Assembly: GCF_018614055.1 (NCBI RefSeq)
Contig: NZ_JAGGPB010000064.1
Span: 1-64,000, forward strand
Length of the DNA stretch: 64,000 bases
Source: Streptomyces sp. ISL-98
Lineage (GTDB): Bacteria; Actinomycetota; Actinomycetes; Streptomycetales; Streptomycetaceae
Reading direction: 5' to 3'
Part shown: piece after piece, positions 51,436 through 60,229 of the stretch
Layout of the letters: the number at the start of each line of letters is the position of its first letter
Numbering within the stretch: position 1 is the first letter of the stretch
Position numbers and translations under genes: made by a program
The notes under the pieces: model-generated
What the model was told of the DNA's origin: nothing
The model's input: only the letters and a program-made list of their open reading frames with translations
The model's database searches: none

Positions 51436-52870
51436 CAGGTCGGCGGACCCGCACCGCGGGAAGCCGCGTCGGACGAACCCTCACGACAGCGGCACGGGCG
51501 GCAAAGACCCGCGACGTACGGGCCTGCTCGCGCGAGCCGGCACGGTCCGCGTCCGGTCGGCTGTCGCGGCGGTGCTCGTGGTGGCTGTCGCGCTGGTCGC
51601 CGGGGCCCTGACCCTGGTGGCTGGACTGCGCGGGACGCTCACCGATCAGGTGCGTTCGGCGGCCCAGGCTCGGGCCTCCGAGGTGGCCGCGCAGCTCGAA
51701 GGGGCGCGGGAGCCGCCGACCCTCGAGGTCGCCGAAGAGGACGAGGAGGTGGTCCAGATCCTCGACGCGGGCGGCAGGGTCGTGGCGTCCAGCCCCAACG
51801 TCCGGGGCAGCCCCGCGTTGGTGACATTGCGGCCGGGGCAGTCGGCGGAGATCTCGACGCCGGTCGACGACGACCGGTTCATCGCCGTGGCCGCGGCTGC
51901 CGACACCCCGCAGGGGGCGCGCGTCGTGGTCGCCGCCCGCGCGCTCGCGGACGTCGCCGATTCGACACAGACAGTCATCAGGCTGCTGCTGATCGGTCTG
52001 CCGGTGCTGCTGTTGCTGGTCGGTTTCACGACCTGGAAGGCGGTGGGACAGGCTCTGGCGCCGGTGGAGGCGATCCGCACCCGGGTCGACGAGATCTCCG
52101 CCGCCGAGCTGCACCGCAGAGTCCCCGAGCCGTCCGGAGGCGACGAGATCGCCCGCCTGGCGGCGACGATGAACCGCATGCTGGGCCGCCTGGAGCGCGC
52201 CCAGGCCAGTCAGCGACGCTTCGTCTCCGACGCCTCCCACGAGCTGCGCTCGCCGATCACCACCATCCGGCAGCACGCCGAGGTCGCACTCGCCCACCCC
52301 GAACTCACGCCCGTCACCGACTTGGCCGGGACGGTGCTGGCCGAGGGACTCCGTATGCAGTACATGGTCGACGACCTGCTCCTGCTGGCCCGGGCCGGAG
52401 AGGAGACCCTGGCCGTGCAGCGCCGCCCGGTCGATCTGGACGACCTGGTTTTCGAGGAGGCGGGCCGCCTCCGAGCGGTGACCGGTCTGCGGATCGACAC
52501 CGCCGCCGTCTCGGCCGGGCGCGTGAACGGTGACGCCACAGCCTTGCGGCGCGTGCTGCGCAATCTCGCGGACAACGCGGCCCGGTACGCCCGCGGGCAG
52601 GTGGCCCTCACCCTCTCCGAACGGGCGGGGAACGTGATCCTCACCGTCGAGGACGACGGTCCCGGCATCCCGGAAGGGGAGCGTAACCGGGTCTTCGAGC
52701 GGTTCGTACGACTCGACGACGCCCGGGCCCGCGACCACGGCGGGACCGGCCTCGGACTCGCCATCGTCGCCGAACTCGTCCGCGCGCACGGCGGCACGGT
52801 CGTGATCGCCGACAGCGAACTGGGCGGTGCGCGCATCGAGGTGGTCCTCCCTTCCGGAGACGGCGCCTGA
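51425..52870 (+). CDS. Sensor histidine kinase
   Basis: The 481-residue kinase has two membrane helices (SAVAAVLVVAVALVAGALTL, residues about 45-64, and IRLLLIGLPVLLLLVGFTTW, about 185-204) flanking an acidic extracytoplasmic sensor. A HAMP segment follows, then the H-box RRFVSDASHELRSPITTIRQ (His272), the N-box VLRNLADNAARYARG, and the G-boxes VEDDGPGIPEGERNRVFERF and GGTGLGLAIVAELVRAHGG. The ATG at 51425 gives the shortest N-terminus compatible with a cytosolic leader and overlaps the response-regulator stop. Confidence 0.93.
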   Translation: MAADRSADPHRGKPRRTNPHDSGTGGKDPRRTGLLARAGTVRVRSAVAAVLVVAVALVAGALTLVAGLRGTLTDQVRSAAQARASEVAAQLEGAREPPTLEVAEEDEEVVQILDAGGRVVASSPNVRGSPALVTLRPGQSAEISTPVDDDRFIAVAAAADTPQGARVVVAARALADVADSTQTVIRLLLIGLPVLLLLVGFTTWKAVGQALAPVEAIRTRVDEISAAELHRRVPEPSGGDEIARLAATMNRMLGRLERAQASQRRFVSDASHELRSPITTIRQHAEVALAHPELTPVTDLAGTVLAEGLRMQYMVDDLLLLARAGEETLAVQRRPVDLDDLVFEEAGRLRAVTGLRIDTAAVSAGRVNGDATALRRVLRNLADNAARYARGQVALTLSERAGNVILTVEDDGPGIPEGERNRVFERFVRLDDARARDHGGTGLGLAIVAELVRAHGGTVVIADSELGGARIEVVLPSGDGA

Positions 52871-52930
52871 ATTCAGCTTCTGTTCAGCACACACGGCGCA
52901 GGATGGGGTGAGCAGGAGAGGAGCCCCGTG

Positions 52931-53257
52931 ATGAACCGCAAGAAGAAGTGGATCGTCGGCGCAGCGGCCACCGCCGCCCTGGTCGGCGGCGGAACGGGAA
53001 TCGGTCTGGCAAGCAGCGGCGGGGACGACTCCGAACCGCCGATCACCGGACCCGCGCTGGAAAAGGCGAGCGCCGCGGCACTCGACCACACCGGCGACGG
53101 CCGGGTCACCGACTCCGAAGTCGGCGACGAGGACGCCTTCTACGAAGTCGAGGTGACCCTCCCCGACGGCAGCCGGGTCGATGTGCACCTCGACGAAGGC
53201 TTCAAGGTCGTCAGCAGCCAGCCCGACCACGGCCCGGAGGACGAAGGCCAGGACTGA
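52931..53257 (+). CDS. PepSY-like exported protein
   Basis: A 108-residue protein: MNRKKKWIVGAAATAALVGG is a signal anchor or signal peptide, followed by GTGIGLASSGGDDSEPPITG and the PepSY-type core ASAAALDHTGDGRVTDSEVG, YEVEVTLPDGSRVDVHLDEG and FKVVSSQPDHGPEDEGQD. PepSY domains bind or inhibit proteases in the cell envelope. It sits 60 bases behind the kinase on the same strand, and similar proteins are often the target or modulator of such systems. A GTG one codon upstream is an alternative start. Confidence 0.82.
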   Translation: MNRKKKWIVGAAATAALVGGGTGIGLASSGGDDSEPPITGPALEKASAAALDHTGDGRVTDSEVGDEDAFYEVEVTLPDGSRVDVHLDEGFKVVSSQPDHGPEDEGQD

Positions 53258-53279
53258 CCGCCGAAAACCGACCATCCTT

Positions 53280-54165
53280 CATCGACCTGGTGGCAGGGGG
53301 ACGTCACTCCACGGCCACAGCACGGCCGTCCACACTGTGGCCCTCCCTCGCACCAGCCATCAACTGGCCAGCCGCTCCAGTGCCCAGAGCGTGGCGCTCT
53401 GGGACACCGGCGGCTGGCACAGTGACGACTGCACACCCAAGGCGCCCCGCGCCACTGCCTACGAACCACGCGGCCTGGCCGTCGCCGCAGACCACCCGAA
53501 GGGCGGCACCATCCACTACCGCGACAGGGACGGGTGCCACACCCTGCGGATGGACGGACCGGTCCACGGCCTCGCCCCCGGCGGCCACGGCGGGCACATC
53601 CTCGCAGCGGGGGAAAGGACGGAAAGTTCCGGCTCTGGCACCTGCAGCACCCTGGCACGCCACATGGCCGCAATCTGACCAACGCAGGCGGCCCTCAGCA
53701 CGGGATCGCCGTCAGCGCGAACGGAACCCTGGCCGCGGTCGGCGGGTACGACAACCACATCCGCATCTGGACCATCACCGCCAGCGGCCCCCAAAAGCAG
53801 ACCAGCCGACGTGCATCCGGAACGGTGCAGGCCCTCGCCTTCAGCCCCGACAACCGGAAACTGGCCATCGGCGCGGACCGCGTCGTCGAACTCACCACAC
53901 CCGACCACGCCAGCCCTCCGCAGCGCCTCGCCGCCTTCCCCGCACCGGTGACCGCACTCGCTTACACCCCAACCGGTTACGTGCTCGCTGTGGGCGCCGA
54001 GGACGGGACCGTAACCCTCTGGGACATCCCCAGCCGCAAGCGGTCACTCACCCTGACCAGCCGCCAAGGCCCCCGTGCGCACCCTGTACTTCGCTCCCAG
54101 CGGCAGCCGGCTCGGCATCGTCGGAGAACTCGGACGACCCGCTGGTGGACACTGTCCCAACCCTG
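53280..54165 (+). pseudogene. WD40 beta-propeller protein, frameshifted
   Basis: Successive blades appear in two or three frames: SRSSAQSVALWDTGGWHSDD, RATAYEPRGLAVAADHPKGG, then GKDGKFRLWHLQHPGTPHGR, LAAVGGYDNHIRIWTITASG, LAFSPDNRKLAIGADRVVEL and VLAVGAEDGTVTLWDIPSRK. The x-WD and V-x-LWD endings are WD40 hallmarks. The start and several blades are lost, and after about 54165 the text changes to a transposition ATPase. It is a broken gene, perhaps originally the C-terminal half of a larger WD40 kinase- or NTPase-type protein. Confidence 0.75.
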
Positions 54166-54189
54166 GGCATTGCCGCCGTCGAACGGCGA

Positions 54190-54447
54190 ACAGCCCTGCG
54201 TTGCTCGATGCCCGGCATGACCTCGACCGAGACCGTCGGCTACATCAAGCACCACCTCGGCCTCGCCGGCCGAAGCGACCAACTGTTCACCGACGATGGG
54301 GGCACCCTCATCCACACCACATCGCGCGGCTTCCCCCGCGCAGTCAACAACCTCTGCCAGCAATCCCTCGTCGCCACATTTGCCGCCGGCAAGTCCCTCG
54401 TCGACGAGAAAGCCGCCCAGTCAGCCGTCACCGACGTCCTCGACTGA
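54190..54447 (+). pseudogene. Transposition AAA ATPase (TniB/ExeA-like) C-terminal fragment
   Basis: The frame reads MPGMTSTETVGYIKHHLGLA, GRSDQLFTDDGGTLIHTTSR and GFPRAVNNLCQQSLVATFAA, ending in VTDVLD at 54447. The MTxxETxxYIxHHLxLAGRSDxLFxDD...SRGxPRAVNNL block is the C-terminal lid of ExeA/TniB-type ATPases found next to actinobacterial transposases. Walker motifs are absent. It follows the broken WD40 gene directly, so the two were joined by deletion. Confidence 0.75.
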
Positions 54448-54521
54448 CATTCCACACCGTCGAAGTCGATGTCGGTGGCGCTGGATACGCTGCATCCGAC
54501 GAGCACAACACTGGAGGGGAC

Positions 54522-55151
54522 ATGCCGTCTCAAGAAACAGTTCTCGCCGCGCTCAGGGCGGTAATGCCGCCACATGACGGGGCCGATGAGCAGGTGGACT
54601 GGGATGCGATCCGACAGGCTTGGGGAGTCGGCTTCCCCTCCGACTACATCGCCTTCATGAGCACGTACGGAGCCGGAGGCATCGACGGCGTGCTGAGCAC
54701 CCTCATGCCCGAAACAAGCACACAACCATCAGAGGGCCAGGGATTCGGAGGCATGGCGGGCGAGACGGCCAATATGCGGCACATGTGGGAGTCCGAAGGA
54801 GGGCCGGAGGAGGTTGACGCCGGCCCTGCCTCCGTCCTCGCATGGGGTGTCAGCTGCGGAGCCGACATCCTCGGCTGGCTCACCGTTGACCACGACCCCA
54901 ACAAGTGGCCCGTTGTCGTGTGGGAACGGCATGGCCGGCCCCACTGGAAGATCTACGACTGCGGAATGGCGGAGTTCCTCCGGCGTCTGTTCACCAAGGG
55001 CTTCGACGAGTGCCCACTCAGCGACGCCTCCCTCTGGGGAGAGCCCTCTCCGCACTTCGTCCACTGGCGCGAGGAACAACGACGGTGGGAGTCCGGCGTC
55101 GACCCCTACACAGGCGAACCCGACCCATACTTCGGCATGGAGTTCGGCTGA
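54522..55151 (+). CDS. SMI1/KNR4 (SUKH) family protein
   Basis: The 209-residue protein has the SUKH pattern: WDAIRQAWGVGFPSDYIAFM, STYGAGGIDGVLSTLMPETS, ASVLAWGVSCGADILGWLTV and DHDPNKWPVVVWERHGRPHW. SUKH proteins are frequently immunity proteins for contact-dependent or polymorphic toxins. No toxin gene is adjacent here. GGAGGGGA precedes the ATG. A clear terminator follows at 55198. Confidence 0.88.
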   Translation: MPSQETVLAALRAVMPPHDGADEQVDWDAIRQAWGVGFPSDYIAFMSTYGAGGIDGVLSTLMPETSTQPSEGQGFGGMAGETANMRHMWESEGGPEEVDAGPASVLAWGVSCGADILGWLTVDHDPNKWPVVVWERHGRPHWKIYDCGMAEFLRRLFTKGFDECPLSDASLWGEPSPHFVHWREEQRRWESGVDPYTGEPDPYFGMEFG

Positions 55152-55197
55152 TTGCGCCTCGGTACCTTGCCGACGACCACGACCCCTCGCCGACAAA

Positions 55198-55226
55198 CGC
55201 CCCGCTGGGACCACCCCAGCGGGGCG
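55198..55226 (+). terminator. Terminator hairpin after the SUKH gene
   Basis: Arms CGCCCCGCTGGG (55198-55209) and CCCAGCGGGGCG (55215-55226) pair perfectly around ACCAC, and are followed by ATCTTGTTCTTGG, which is unusually T-rich for this genome. Confidence 0.9.
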
Positions 55227-55481
55227 ATCTTGTTCTTGGTGGTCGGCACCTTCAGTGCCGGACCCGTCGGCATTTTCGGCGTCGCCCAACACACCTTCAC
55301 CGGGCACTTCAACAGGCCGGTCTATTGAGACACCACTCATCCAGCGCGCATGTCGTCGCCGCTGAGCTTCCCCGCCGACAACGTGTCGTGCAGCTGGTCT
55401 CAACCCGCCTACTCACCTTGAGGCGACCGCTCTGGCCACGGGGCCGCGCCAAATGCCGCGGGAAAAGCCGAGCGCGAACCG

Positions 55482-56627
55482 TCAGCGACGCCCGCGGGCG
55501 TTGAGCCGAGCGGCCTGGCGCGTCAGGTGGTCGCGCTCGGCGAGGTTGGGTGCCTTTTGGGCCGCCTCGGCGTACAGCCGTGCCGCCGTCACCAGGTCGC
55601 CGTCGCGCTCGTGGAGGTACGCCGCCACCGCGGCGTGGCGGGGCAGTGAGTCGTCCAGCGCCGCGAGCGCCGCCAGGCCGGCGCGCGGTCCGTCGGCCTC
55701 GCCGACGGCCACCGCGCGGTTGAGCCGGACGACCGGGCTGTCGGTCAGGCCCGCGAGCTCGTCGTACCACTCGACGATCTGCACCCAGTCGGTCTCCTCG
55801 GCGGTGGGCGCGTCAGCGTGGAGTGCCGCGATGGCGGCCTGGGCCTGGAACTCGCCCAGCCGGTCGCGGGCGAGGGCCGCCTGGAGGATTCCGACGCCCT
55901 CGGCGATCAACGCAGTGTCCCAGCGGCCGCGGTCCTGCTCGGCGAGCGGCACCAGGCTGCCGTCGGGCGCGGTACGGGCGGCCCGCCGGGCGTGGTGGAG
56001 CAGCATGAGGGCGAGCAGCCCGGCCACCTCGGGGTGGTCGATGCGGGCCGCGAGTTGCCGGGTGAGCCGGATGGCCTCGGCTGCGAGGTCGACGTCGCCG
56101 GAGTAGCCCTCGTTGAAGACGAGGTAGAGGACGCGCAGCACGGTGGCGACGTCGCCGGGCTGGTCGAACCGCACGCCGGAGACGGTGCGCTTGGCCCGGC
56201 TGATGCGCTGCGCCATGGTCGCCTCGGGCACCAGGTAGGCCTGGGCGATCTGGCGGGTGGTCAGCCCGCCGACGGCGCGCAGCGTGAGCGCGACCGCCGA
56301 CGACGGCGTCAGTGACGGGTGGGCGCACAGGAAGTAGAGCTGGAGCGTGTCGTCCACCGCGGGCGCGGGCCCGGGCGCCGGCTCCTCGTCGACGAGGTCC
56401 TCACGCCGGCGGCGGGCGGCGTCCGCCCGGGTCGCGTCGAGGAACCGGCGCCAGGCCACGGTGACCAGCCAGCCCTTCGGGTCCCGCGGAGGGTCGGTGG
56501 GCCAGACGCGGACCGCCTCGACCAGCGCGTCCTGCACGGCGTCCTCGGCTGCCGCGAAGTCGGCTCCGCGGCGGACGAGGATGGCGAGCACGCTCGGCGT
56601 GAGGCTCCTGAGCAGGGCCTCGTTCAC
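55482..56627 (-). CDS. ECF42-type sigma factor with TPR-like C-terminal extension (DUF6596)
   Basis: The 381-residue protein has region 2 (RRGADFAAAEDAVQDALVEA, then WLVTVAWRRFLDATRADAAR), region 4 (LTLRAVGGLTTRQIAQAYLV, ATMAQRISRAKR) and a long helical extension (DVDLAAEAIRLTRQLAARID, WVQIVEWYDELAGLTDSPVV, RLNRAVAVGEADGPRAGLAA). This is the ECF42 plan. It starts with GTG one base after the stop of the DGPF gene, the classic ECF42-DGPF/YCII operon. Such sigmas are thought to be controlled through their own C-terminal domain rather than by an anti-sigma. Confidence 0.93.
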   Translation of the reverse strand: MNEALLRSLTPSVLAILVRRGADFAAAEDAVQDALVEAVRVWPTDPPRDPKGWLVTVAWRRFLDATRADAARRRREDLVDEEPAPGPAPAVDDTLQLYFLCAHPSLTPSSAVALTLRAVGGLTTRQIAQAYLVPEATMAQRISRAKRTVSGVRFDQPGDVATVLRVLYLVFNEGYSGDVDLAAEAIRLTRQLAARIDHPEVAGLLALMLLHHARRAARTAPDGSLVPLAEQDRGRWDTALIAEGVGILQAALARDRLGEFQAQAAIAALHADAPTAEETDWVQIVEWYDELAGLTDSPVVRLNRAVAVGEADGPRAGLAALAALDDSLPRHAAVAAYLHERDGDLVTAARLYAEAAQKAPNLAERDHLTRQAARLNARGRR

Positions 56628-56628
56628 T

Positions 56629-57042
56629 TCAGTGGCACTCCGTGATGGTGGGCGGCGCGGCCAGGAACGGGCGCACCTCGAGCCACTCGTGGATCGGCTT
56701 CCCGCCCGCCCCGGGGGCGGCCGACAGTTCCCCGGCCAGCTCGACGGCGCGCTCGTAGCTGTCGACGTCGATCACCATCCAGCCGGCGATGAGGTCCTTG
56801 GTCTCGGCGAACGGGCCGTCGGTGACCGGCGGGCGACCCTCGCCGTCGTACCGGACGAACGTCCCTTCGGGGGCGAGCGCCTGGCCGTCGACGAACTCGC
56901 CGGTCCCTTCGAGCCGGTCCGCGAAATCGCGCATGTACTGCACGTGGGCCGAGATCTCCTCCGGCGTCCACTGATCCATGGGCACGTCGTTGACCGCAGC
57001 CGGGGCGCCGCGGTAGTGCTTGAGCAGCAAGTACTTGGCCAT
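56629..57042 (-). CDS. YCII-related DGPF-domain protein
   Basis: The 137-residue protein begins MAKYLLLKHYRGAPAAVNDV and has the name-giving VTDGPFAETKDLIAGWMVID motif. The ferredoxin-like fold and the DGPF motif are typical of proteins encoded with ECF42 sigma factors, whose own biochemical role is unknown. It leads the operon with the sigma gene. GGAGACACACC precedes the ATG. Confidence 0.93.
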   Translation of the reverse strand: MAKYLLLKHYRGAPAAVNDVPMDQWTPEEISAHVQYMRDFADRLEGTGEFVDGQALAPEGTFVRYDGEGRPPVTDGPFAETKDLIAGWMVIDVDSYERAVELAGELSAAPGAGGKPIHEWLEVRPFLAAPPTITECH

Positions 57043-57720
57043 GGTGTGTCTCCTCGGTGCTGGTGCGACCCATTGTGGTCGCGTTCACTGCAGGGACGGA
57101 GCCAGCCACGGATTCTCGACATCGCCGCCCGAAGTTTTTTGGCTCTCGTGGTTGAGCCTGGGTGAGCCCTCTCGCGGTGCCCGAGTCCACGGCGTGGCGC
57201 GAGGGCGAGAGGGAACGAGGCCTTCCAAGATCAGCAGCGACCAGGCAACAGAATCAAGAGCAGGCCTCGCGTACGTCACCGTACGTGTGGTCCTGGCGCG
57301 TCGTGGTGTGCTCGGGCCGATGAGTTGTCCGGCGTGGAGGGCATGCACGTCCTCGACGTCACCCGCGATCCCGACGTCGGCGGGACAGGGTCTGGTGGTG
57401 CTGGACGTCGAGTCCGACGCCGATCTCACCCGGCTGTCCGGACTGCGGGGGTGGTCGCGGTCGGCCACGGCCGGCACGTCCCGCCCCTACCGGCGTAAGC
57501 CGACCAAGCATCGCTCAGCACCTGGACGAATGGGCGACCAACCCGAAGGGCATCGAAACCGCAATTACGGGGCGGGCACGCTCTACCGCGCCCAGGTCCT
57601 CAAGTCGACGGACCAACCGACCATGCTGTCGGCACGCGGATGCCCCTTCGACCTCCACCAGGCACCCGGCGGCCTCGGCGGCGACGATTCGTCGCCGCCG
57701 CCGAGGCACCGCACGTTCCG
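57043..57720. other. Gene-poor stretch holding an ISL3 remnant
   Basis: Apart from the ISL3-like fragment, nothing coding is supported. It includes the promoter of the DGPF-sigma operon at its left and about 230 bases of unassigned DNA downstream of the lipoprotein gene at its right. Confidence 0.4.
57290..57500 (+). pseudogene. ISL3-type transposase N-terminal fragment
   Basis: Three overlapping frames together read GVEGMHVLDVTRDPDVG, GQGLVVLDVESDADLT and CPDCGVVAVGHGRHV. The order (short leader, strand pair, then a CPxCGVVAxGHGRxxH zinc-finger start) matches the N-terminus of ISL3-family transposases. Frameshifts separate the parts and nothing beyond the finger survives. Confidence 0.45.
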
Positions 57721-58389
57721 TCAGTCTTGGACCTTCCACACGATCGGCTTCACGTCCTTGCCGACACCGCCGACGCCCCACCTGACGAACACAGGCTTAC
57801 CCTCGGGCACCATGTAGACCTTGCAGGGCTTTTCGGTCGTACCCTTCTTGAACGGACCAGAGTTGCTCAGGTCGGCGGCCAGGCACTGCTTGAAGCTGTC
57901 GTCGAGCAGAGTCAGCCGGCCTGCCTCCTGGTCCGGGGCGATCAGCGTGCTCCGCTTACCGTCCCAGCCCGTGATCCAGGGCTCGGCGCCGCCCTTCGAG
58001 GTGTACGACATGGTGATGTAGTACGGCACCATGCCGTCGGTTTCGGTGTCCTTGAGGTCGAATCCCTTGAAGTCGGACCAGGATCCCTTGACGACCTTCT
58101 CAGGCTTGATCTCCAGCTCGGTGCTCTCGCCGTCGCTGTCCGTGTAGGTCGCGGTAGCGGCCTCGGTCGCGCCGAGCGCGTCCTCGAAACCGCCGACGGC
58201 CGGAGTGTCAGTAGCGCCGCCTGCCGGAGCGTCAGTTCCGCCCGCTTCAGGTGCTCCGCTCGGCGCCGATACGTCCGAAGAAGGCGCCATGGGCGCACCC
58301 TGCGGGTTGTTGTCCTTCTTGCAGGCGCTGAGGGCCAGGGTCAGGACGGCTATCGAAACGACGGCCTGAGTTGTGAACTTCTTGCGCAT
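57721..58389 (-). CDS. Lipoprotein of unknown function
   Basis: The 222-residue precursor has a lipobox (MRKKFTTQAVVSIAVLTLAL, SAC; Cys at position 23) so it is anchored to the outer face of the membrane. A Pro/Ala/Gly-rich acidic linker (APSSDVSAPSGAPEAGGTDA) leads to a beta-rich domain (ATATYTDSDGESTELEIKPE, GYYITMSYTSK-type, VFVRWGVGGVGKDVKPIVWK). There are two Cys in the domain (QCLAADL, PCKVYM), probably a disulphide. The family is common in Streptomyces but uncharacterised. Confidence 0.85.
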   Translation of the reverse strand: MRKKFTTQAVVSIAVLTLALSACKKDNNPQGAPMAPSSDVSAPSGAPEAGGTDAPAGGATDTPAVGGFEDALGATEAATATYTDSDGESTELEIKPEKVVKGSWSDFKGFDLKDTETDGMVPYYITMSYTSKGGAEPWITGWDGKRSTLIAPDQEAGRLTLLDDSFKQCLAADLSNSGPFKKGTTEKPCKVYMVPEGKPVFVRWGVGGVGKDVKPIVWKVQD

Positions 58390-58589
58390 GTAGCGTGATC
58401 CCCCGATGTAGGAATTAGCCCACTTTGAGCCAGTGAGCCGCACGACTATAACCCGCAGATCAACTGCCATGTACAGCCGCCTCTTTCGGCCGCTCGGCCG
58501 TCGGTGTGCCCGGCGGGACCGAGCCCGATCGAGCTGCCCGGGGCGCGGTTGAAGCCCTCCTGACGAAGTGCATGGCTCAGACCGTCCAC

Positions 58590-58770
58590 GACAAGCGGCT
58601 GCCCAACAGCGAACCGAAACTGCCGGCGGTTTTTCGACAAACTGGCCGCGAAGCTTGGACGCGTGCTCGTCATCATCGGCCAGCCCGCCTCCATCGGCGC
58701 CCTGCCACGCGCGGTCGACTGCGACGCAGGCTGCGAGGTCGCCTACCGGCCCGGCCGCGAAATCGCGTCA
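58590..58770 (+). pseudogene. IS110-family transposase fragment
   Basis: The frame reads FFDKLAAKLGRVLVIIGQPA, SIGALPRAVDCDAGCEVAYR and PGREIAS. The LVIxxQPASIGALPxAVAxxxGCxVAYLPG segment is the N-terminal DEDD domain of another IS110 group than the one at 2.6 kb. Only about 60 residues are left. Confidence 0.65.
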
Positions 58771-58794
58771 ACTGCCAGCAGGTTTCGAAGAGTG

Positions 58795-59050
58795 CACGTA
58801 TCCACTTCCACGCGACCCACGCCGTGCTGCGCCACTTCGATGCGACCGTGCGCCGGGAGCGCTTCGACCTGGTGGCGATGGTCCGGCTGCTGGGCAAGCA
58901 CGGTGTGATTCCCCCCCCCACCCGCGAGGCCGTCATGACCCGGGAGGAAGAAAAGGACTACGCCGCGGGCAACGGCAACGCTCTGTACGACGTGGACCAC
59001 CGCACTGCGGCCCTGATGCCGGCCTGCCCGGTGCCGCCGACGCCGGCGGG
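58795..59050 (+). pseudogene. Unrecognised helical protein fragment
   Basis: The frame RIHFHATHAVLRHFDATVRR, then ERFDLVAMVRLLGKHGVIPP and AVMTREEEKDYAAGNGNALY has clear coding bias, but no start of its own, and the tail after LYDVDHRTAALMPA becomes low complexity. Function unknown. It may come from the same mobile element as the IS110 fragment or from a truncated host gene. Confidence 0.35.
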
Positions 59051-59125
59051 CGGAACCGGACGGCCTGATACCCGGCGCCCGGGCCAGCCGATGCCGGAGC
59101 ACCGCAGCGGGCCCTCCGGGAGTGG

Positions 59126-59170
59126 GAGGCGGCGTTGCTCGGAGCGGCGTTGCTTGGAGCGGCGTTGGCC
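59126..59170. repeat. Three tandem 15-bp units (GGAGCGGCGTTGCTC-like)
   Basis: The unit GGAGCGGCGTTGCTC is repeated about three times with small changes just beyond the 3' end of the minus-strand GlxA-type gene. It lies in a region without a supported gene. Confidence 0.6.
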
Positions 59171-59190
59171 CGCCTGGCTCGCCTTGTTCG

Positions 59191-60147
59191 TTACGGCGTG
59201 TTCGTGAAGGAGCGGCGGTAGGAGCGGGGCGGCACTCCCCGGCGGCGCACGAACTGTTCGCGCAGGACGGCCGCGCTTCCGTATCCGACGCGGTGGGCGA
59301 TCTCCTCGACCGGCAGGTCCGTGGTCTCCAGGAGCTCCTCGGCGCTGCTCAGACGCAGGCTCCGCAGCCAGGCGTGGGGGGTGGTGCCGGTCGCGGCGGT
59401 GAAGCGGCGGGCGAAGGAGCGTTTGCTCATCACAGCACGCCGGGCCAGTTCCGCGACGGGAAGTGGTTCATGGAGGTTCTCGCGGGCCCACGCGAGTACC
59501 TCGGCGAGACGCTCGTCGCGGCAGTCTTCGGGGACGGGGGCGGCCAGGTACTGCGCCTGCCCGCCGTCGCGGTGGGAGGGCAGCACCACGTCCCGGGCAA
59601 CAGCGTTGGCCATCGCGGCTCCGTACTCCCGCCTCAGCAGGTGCAGGCAGAGATCGAAGCCCGCGGCGGCTCCCGCGCCCGTGATGATGCGTCCTTCGTC
59701 GATGTAGAGGGCGTCGGGTTCGACGGTGACGTTGGGGTGGCGGCGGGCGAGCAGTTCGGCGAACCGCCAGTGGGTGGTGGCCCGCCGGCCGTCGAGCAGT
59801 CCGGCGGCGGCAAGCGCGAAAGCGCCGACGCAGTGGGCCGCGACCAGTGAGCCGCGCTCGTGTGCGGTCGACAGCGCATCGAGCACGGCGGGAGCGGGTG
59901 GTGTGCGGAAGCCGGCCCATGGCAGGGCGATCACCAGATCGGCGGAGGCGAGCCGGTCCAGGCCGTGCGTGATGGTGAGCGGCACGCCGAGGTCAGTGGG
60001 GACCGGCCCGGGTCGGTCGGTGCACAGGGCGAAGTCGAAGCCGGGCAGTGTCTCGCCGTGCGGGCCAAAGACCTCGGTGACGATGCCGACGGCGAGCATG
60101 CCGACTCCGGGCGGGGTGTACGCGGCGACGGTCACGAAGGGAGGCAC
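59191..60147 (-). CDS. GATase1-AraC (GlxA-type) transcriptional regulator
   Basis: The 318-residue protein has a DJ-1/PfpI-like class I glutamine amidotransferase domain (ADLVIALPWAGFRTPPAPAV, HCVGAFALAAAGLLDGRRAT with the nucleophile-elbow Cys, THWRFAELLARRHPNV) and a C-terminal AraC pair of HTHs (LAELARRAVMSKRSFARRFT-like, then VEEIAHRVGYGSAAVLREQF). This is the standard GlxA-family architecture. It is divergent from the metallo-beta-lactamase-fold gene 82 bases away, its likely target. Confidence 0.92.
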   Translation of the reverse strand: MPPFVTVAAYTPPGVGMLAVGIVTEVFGPHGETLPGFDFALCTDRPGPVPTDLGVPLTITHGLDRLASADLVIALPWAGFRTPPAPAVLDALSTAHERGSLVAAHCVGAFALAAAGLLDGRRATTHWRFAELLARRHPNVTVEPDALYIDEGRIITGAGAAAGFDLCLHLLRREYGAAMANAVARDVVLPSHRDGGQAQYLAAPVPEDCRDERLAEVLAWARENLHEPLPVAELARRAVMSKRSFARRFTAATGTTPHAWLRSLRLSSAEELLETTDLPVEEIAHRVGYGSAAVLREQFVRRRGVPPRSYRRSFTNTP

Positions 60148-60229
60148 ACGTGCAGTGTGGCACTAATCCTGCGATCAGCGGCAGCTTTGCCACTCGTGAA
60201 CGATCGGCCTGGCCGGAAGGATTGAGGCC

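Noticed and set aside
50990..53275. 761-residue minus-strand open frame over the two-component system
   Set aside because: Antisense shadow of the response regulator and kinase, which have all catalytic motifs on the plus strand.
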